Origin: Phycisphaerales bacterium UBA2266
GTDB lineage: Bacteria; Planctomycetota; Phycisphaerae; Sedimentisphaerales; Anaerobacaceae
Assembly: GCA_002347125.1 (NCBI GenBank)
Contig: DDXG01000364.1
Coordinates: 234 to 7,508 of the forward strand
DNA: 7,275 nt
Reading direction: 5' to 3'
Shown here: positions 5,285 through 7,275 of the stretch, one piece after another
Layout: the number at the start of each line of letters is the position of its first letter
How positions within the stretch are numbered: position 1 is the first letter of the stretch
Notes under the pieces: model-generated
Seen by the model: the letters and a program-made list of their open reading frames with translations, nothing else
The model's database searches: none
What the model was told of the DNA's origin: nothing
Made by a program: the position numbers and the translations under genes

Positions 5285-7116
5285 GGTTCTCCTGAAGCAC
5301 ACCAGCGTGGCGAGGGCGTCTTATGTGTCACGGGCGTCCCGCCCTTGCGTGGCACGGGCATCTTGCCCGTGCGCGATCCGGCCGTCTCATGCGGCAAGGG
5401 CGCGTCGGGTGGCATCCCTTGCCAAGGACAGGGGATGGCGTCGGCTGCGGCGCCTGCGCCGGATGGCATAGTCTGCTGTGGTTCGTCCATCCCTTCGCTG
5501 GGTGAAGGGACGCCACCCCGGCGCGAAGAGCCGCGCTGGATGGATGGACATTCTGCCGCCGATACGGCGGAGCCGCGCCGCGACTCGATCTGCCTGCGTA
5601 ACCGCCGGAACATCCGACGCCAGGACACGACCTCGGTCTTGCCCAGCACCTGCACCAGGGTGCGTTTGACCAGCGAGACGCCGCCGGCCCGCTGGTTGTC
5701 CCAGTACAGACGCGGCACCCTGCGGAAGTTGATTTCGTAACACGTACTGAACAGCTCCAGATGCTCGGGCCCCATGTCGGCCGTCGTAAACCGCGGATAC
5801 TCCGCCGCCGATTCAACCGACGACGGTTCATAGAACACCGGGAATATTATAGCATTCTTCTTCTGGAGTCTGCGAACCATCCCGAGCGTCCGCCGCACGT
5901 CGTCGGGCGTTTCGCCGGGCAAGCCCAGGACGATGCTGAACACCGGGAAAAAGCCCGTGCGCTCCATCTTATCGGCCGATTCGATGACCAGCGACTCCCA
6001 GTCGTCGGGGTCGAACGGGGCGATCTTGCCGCGGCCGTTGGCGGCCACCAGACGCCCGTTGGCGCTCTCGGCGCCCATGTTCACCCAGAGGTAATCCGTC
6101 GGTTTCTCCCATGTCAGCAGCCGCCGTACCTCGGTCAACTGCCGGTCGTCGAGCTGCAACACGGAGGTCACATTGGCGTGGTCGATCTGCATGAACGACA
6201 GGCCCTTGACCTGCCGCATCCGTTCCAGAAGCCCGTGCAGGGCCTCGTAATCGGGCTTGGTCCCGATCGCTCCGTATCGGAAGAAGTCCTCGCTGCCGCT
6301 GACGACCGCGTGAACGCCGCCGGCTACGTTGGTCTGCAGGTCCGCGAGGATCGTCTCTACAGGCAGATGCTCCATCCTGCGGCGGCTCATCGTACAAAAG
6401 CGGCAGCCCCGCCCGCACCCGCGGCTCAATTCCACGGCCCCCAGCAGCGATGCCGAACGGATGGCTCCGGCCTGCGCCACGGCCGTGCCCTGCTCAACCA
6501 CGTGCGAGGGCGTCGGGCGTCCCTCGATCATCGCCATAATCACATCGGGCCCGGCGGACTCGAAGTACCCCTCGAAGACCGTATCGACCCCCAACTGGGC
6601 CGCCGTATCCGGCTCGCACAGCCATTGCCAGGCCCCGCCTCCTCCCACAATCACCTTGAATCCGTACCGCTGCTTCGCGGCAGCCACCTGTCGCAGCATC
6701 TCCATTGTCCAGTGCCGCGTGTAAAGCTCGCCTTTGAAGAAGTTGGCCGTCGTCGTATTGCTCATCCCACGTCCCAGCGGATCGCTTGAGCTGAACCCCA
6801 CGACCTTCACCCACGGCCCCAATAGCCGCCCCAGGGCCTCCGGCGTCGTGCAGACCACATCGTCGGGGCCCAGCGGCGTCTGCTTGAGCAGGGCCGCCTC
6901 CACCCGCCGCAGCCCCAGCGTCGCCGTTTTCGCCCGCCCCAGCGCGTCTGTCTTCGCCGGCGGCGCAAGGAAACGGCGCATGGCGATCTCGGGGATGTGG
7001 GTCGTCTGCAACGTGCCGAAGATGCCCTCGAACACGATCTTGTAGTCGGCGCTGAGCGTGCGGTCGGCCACCAGAACCACGGCGGGCGTCAATTGGTGCG
7101 TGTCAGTCTTTCTCAT
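5281..7116 (-). CDS. Radical SAM protein with N-terminal cobalamin-binding-like region
   Basis: The gene encodes 611 residues. Residues 90-190 resemble a B12-binding Rossmann-like layout (VKVVGFSS near 103, VIVGGGGAW near 155, DTVFEGYFE near 178), but I see no DxHxxG cobalamin-ligand motif. The radical SAM core follows, with CX3CX2C at Cys234, Cys238 and Cys241 to hold the [4Fe-4S] cluster that cleaves S-adenosylmethionine, and an IVLGLPGET strand near 395-403 as in the Elp3-like fold. The reaction cannot be named; methylation or rearrangement of an isoprenoid is an inference from the neighbours. The protein is probably cytosolic. ATG at 7116 is preferred over GTG at 7140 because a G-rich ribosome site (GGGGGG) lies just upstream and the overlap with the previous gene is shorter. 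Residues from about 515 to the end are Pro/Gly/Arg-rich, encoded by repeat DNA, and probably not part of the fold. The stop overlaps the next start as ATGA. Confidence 0.88.
   Translation of the reverse strand: MRKTDTHQLTPAVVLVADRTLSADYKIVFEGIFGTLQTTHIPEIAMRRFLAPPAKTDALGRAKTATLGLRRVEAALLKQTPLGPDDVVCTTPEALGRLLGPWVKVVGFSSSDPLGRGMSNTTTANFFKGELYTRHWTMEMLRQVAAAKQRYGFKVIVGGGGAWQWLCEPDTAAQLGVDTVFEGYFESAGPDVIMAMIEGRPTPSHVVEQGTAVAQAGAIRSASLLGAVELSRGCGRGCRFCTMSRRRMEHLPVETILADLQTNVAGGVHAVVSGSEDFFRYGAIGTKPDYEALHGLLERMRQVKGLSFMQIDHANVTSVLQLDDRQLTEVRRLLTWEKPTDYLWVNMGAESANGRLVAANGRGKIAPFDPDDWESLVIESADKMERTGFFPVFSIVLGLPGETPDDVRRTLGMVRRLQKKNAIIFPVFYEPSSVESAAEYPRFTTADMGPEHLELFSTCYEINFRRVPRLYWDNQRAGGVSLVKRTLVQVLGKTEVVSWRRMFRRLRRQIESRRGSAVSAAECPSIQRGSSRRGGVPSPSEGMDEPQQTMPSGAGAAADAIPCPWQGMPPDAPLPHETAGSRTGKMPVPRKGGTPVTHKTPSPRWCASGEP
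5289..5293 (-). promoter_or_regulatory. Ribosome binding site AGGAG that fixes the DUF116-prenyl synthase start
   Basis: On the minus strand AGGAG lies 4 nt before the ATG at 5284. It supports that codon over the in-frame ATG at 5302, which would lack this site. The ATG also forms an ATGA overlap with the radical SAM stop. Confidence 0.7.
5329..5376. repeat. Two tandem 24-bp GC-rich palindromic units
   Basis: Units at 5329-5352 and 5353-5376 match at 18 of 24 positions. The second contains a perfect 8-bp stem (GCACGGGC at 5352-5359, GCCCGTGC at 5365-5372) around the loop ATCTT. The first forms the same hairpin imperfectly around GTCCC. A more degenerate relative may start near 5306. Such 'CACGGGC-loop-GCCCGTG' units resemble dispersed intergenic repeats I recall from planctomycete-like genomes; that link is from memory. 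Confidence 0.7.
5393..5440. repeat. Inverted repeat cluster with GGCAAGGG / CCCTTGCC
   Basis: GGCAAGGG at 5393-5400 pairs perfectly with CCCTTGCC at 5416-5423 across a 15-nt loop. The right arm also overlaps an alternative pairing of CATCCC (5413-5418) with GGGATG (5432-5437). The two structures are mutually exclusive. It belongs to the same repeat-rich block as the tandem palindromes, inside the radical SAM tail. Confidence 0.5.
5490..5510. repeat. Short hairpin TCCCTTC / GAAGGGA
   Basis: A 7-bp perfect stem (5490-5496 with 5504-5510) encloses a 7-nt loop, GCTGGGT. It is another inverted repeat of the block under the radical SAM tail. It has no run of T on either side, so it does not look like an intrinsic terminator. 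Confidence 0.5.
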
Positions 7117-7275
7117 GGCCCCCCGATTTCGCACGCCCACGGATCGCGGTTATTTCGTCGCTCGACAGCGACGCCAGGACCTCATCGGGGATCGCAAGGT
7201 CTTTCTTCAGTTGCTCCAGATAATCGACCGGCTCGCTCGGTTCGGTGCTGAACCTCTTTCTCGGGGCTCGGCGGG
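7103..7275 (-). CDS. C-terminal end of an unrecognised upstream gene (partial)
   Basis: The minus strand is open from the window edge to a TGA at 7103-7105, giving 56 visible residues of a gene that begins outside the window. The visible part has a charged, helix-prone stretch (VDYLEQLKKDLAIPDEVLAS) and ends in SGGHEKD. I do not recognise the family: there is no catalytic motif, cysteine or membrane segment, so this looks like a helical or disordered tail. Its stop lies inside the next gene, a 14-nt overlap with the radical SAM start at 7116. That strongly suggests it is an upstream member of the same operon and may take part in the same pathway. Support for it being coding is the uninterrupted frame and the overlap arrangement; the function is unknown. 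Confidence 0.65.
   Translation of the reverse strand, partial: RRAPRKRFSTEPSEPVDYLEQLKKDLAIPDEVLASLSSDEITAIRGRAKSGGHEKD

Larger units (their letters stand above)
5284..5574 (-). other. Repeat-derived C-terminal extension of the radical SAM ORF
   Basis: From about residue 515 the radical SAM reading frame loses globular character and becomes a ~97-residue Pro/Gly/Ser/Arg-rich tail, including TGKMPVPRKGGTPVTH. The DNA under it is packed with short GC-rich inverted repeats, unlike the upstream gene body. The likely history is that repeat elements were inserted in or near the original stop and an open frame survived to the next gene's start. The tail may be translated but is unlikely to be catalytic. 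The boundary is judged by eye. Confidence 0.6.

Noticed and set aside
5329..5510. Possible intrinsic terminator between the radical SAM and synthase genes
   Set aside because: The hairpins are GC-rich but no T-run follows any of them on the minus strand, and the genes overlap.
5761..6789. Long plus-strand open frame (342 codons) opposite the radical SAM gene
   Set aside because: The opposite strand carries the CX3CX2C cluster motif in an intact fold. The plus-strand product is His/Arg/Pro-rich without family signatures.
7117..7140. GTG start of the radical SAM gene at 7140
   Set aside because: It adds eight residues and a longer overlap. The ATG at 7116 has a G-rich ribosome site directly upstream.

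Overview
The window is GC-rich bacterial DNA in which every supportable gene lies on the minus strand, so the coding order runs from position 7275 down to position 1. Two features suggest a planctomycete-type bacterium, perhaps Phycisphaerae-like. One is a secreted protein resembling the hydrazine-synthase-alpha-related family, which is abundant in planctomycetes. The other is a pair of low-complexity repeat blocks of a kind I recall from such genomes. The lineage is inferred; no rRNA or tRNA marker is present.

Layout in coding order: (1) the last 56 codons of an unrecognised gene (7275-7103); (2) a radical SAM enzyme with an N-terminal cobalamin-binding-like region (7116-5281), whose last ~100 codons consist of GC-rich inverted-repeat DNA; (3) a fusion of a cysteine-rich DUF116 domain to a trans-type polyprenyl diphosphate synthase (5284-3587); (4) a 325-residue alpha/alpha-toroid protein with prenyltransferase/squalene-oxidase-type repeats (3630-2653), interrupted by an in-frame microsatellite; (5) a 607-residue class II terpene cyclase of the squalene-hopene cyclase superfamily with a DADDT catalytic-acid motif (2656-833); (6) after a 54-nt gap holding a TATAAT box, the first 259 codons of an exported protein (778 to beyond position 1).

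Genes 1-5 overlap one another by 14, 4, 44 and 4 nt, the pattern of one translationally coupled operon. The combined logic is isoprenoid: gene 3 should build a linear polyprenyl diphosphate, gene 5 should cyclise an isoprenoid by protonation, gene 4 is a related toroid that probably assists or acts beside it, and gene 2 could modify substrate or product by radical chemistry. No squalene synthase (HpnC/D/E-type) is visible, so the cyclase substrate is open: squalene made elsewhere, or the prenyl diphosphate made by gene 3. This uncommon set of genes is the best candidate here for an undescribed pathway. Gene 6 is probably a separate unit.

There is no CRISPR array, transposase, tRNA or rRNA, and no stretch over 300 bases lacks a gene.
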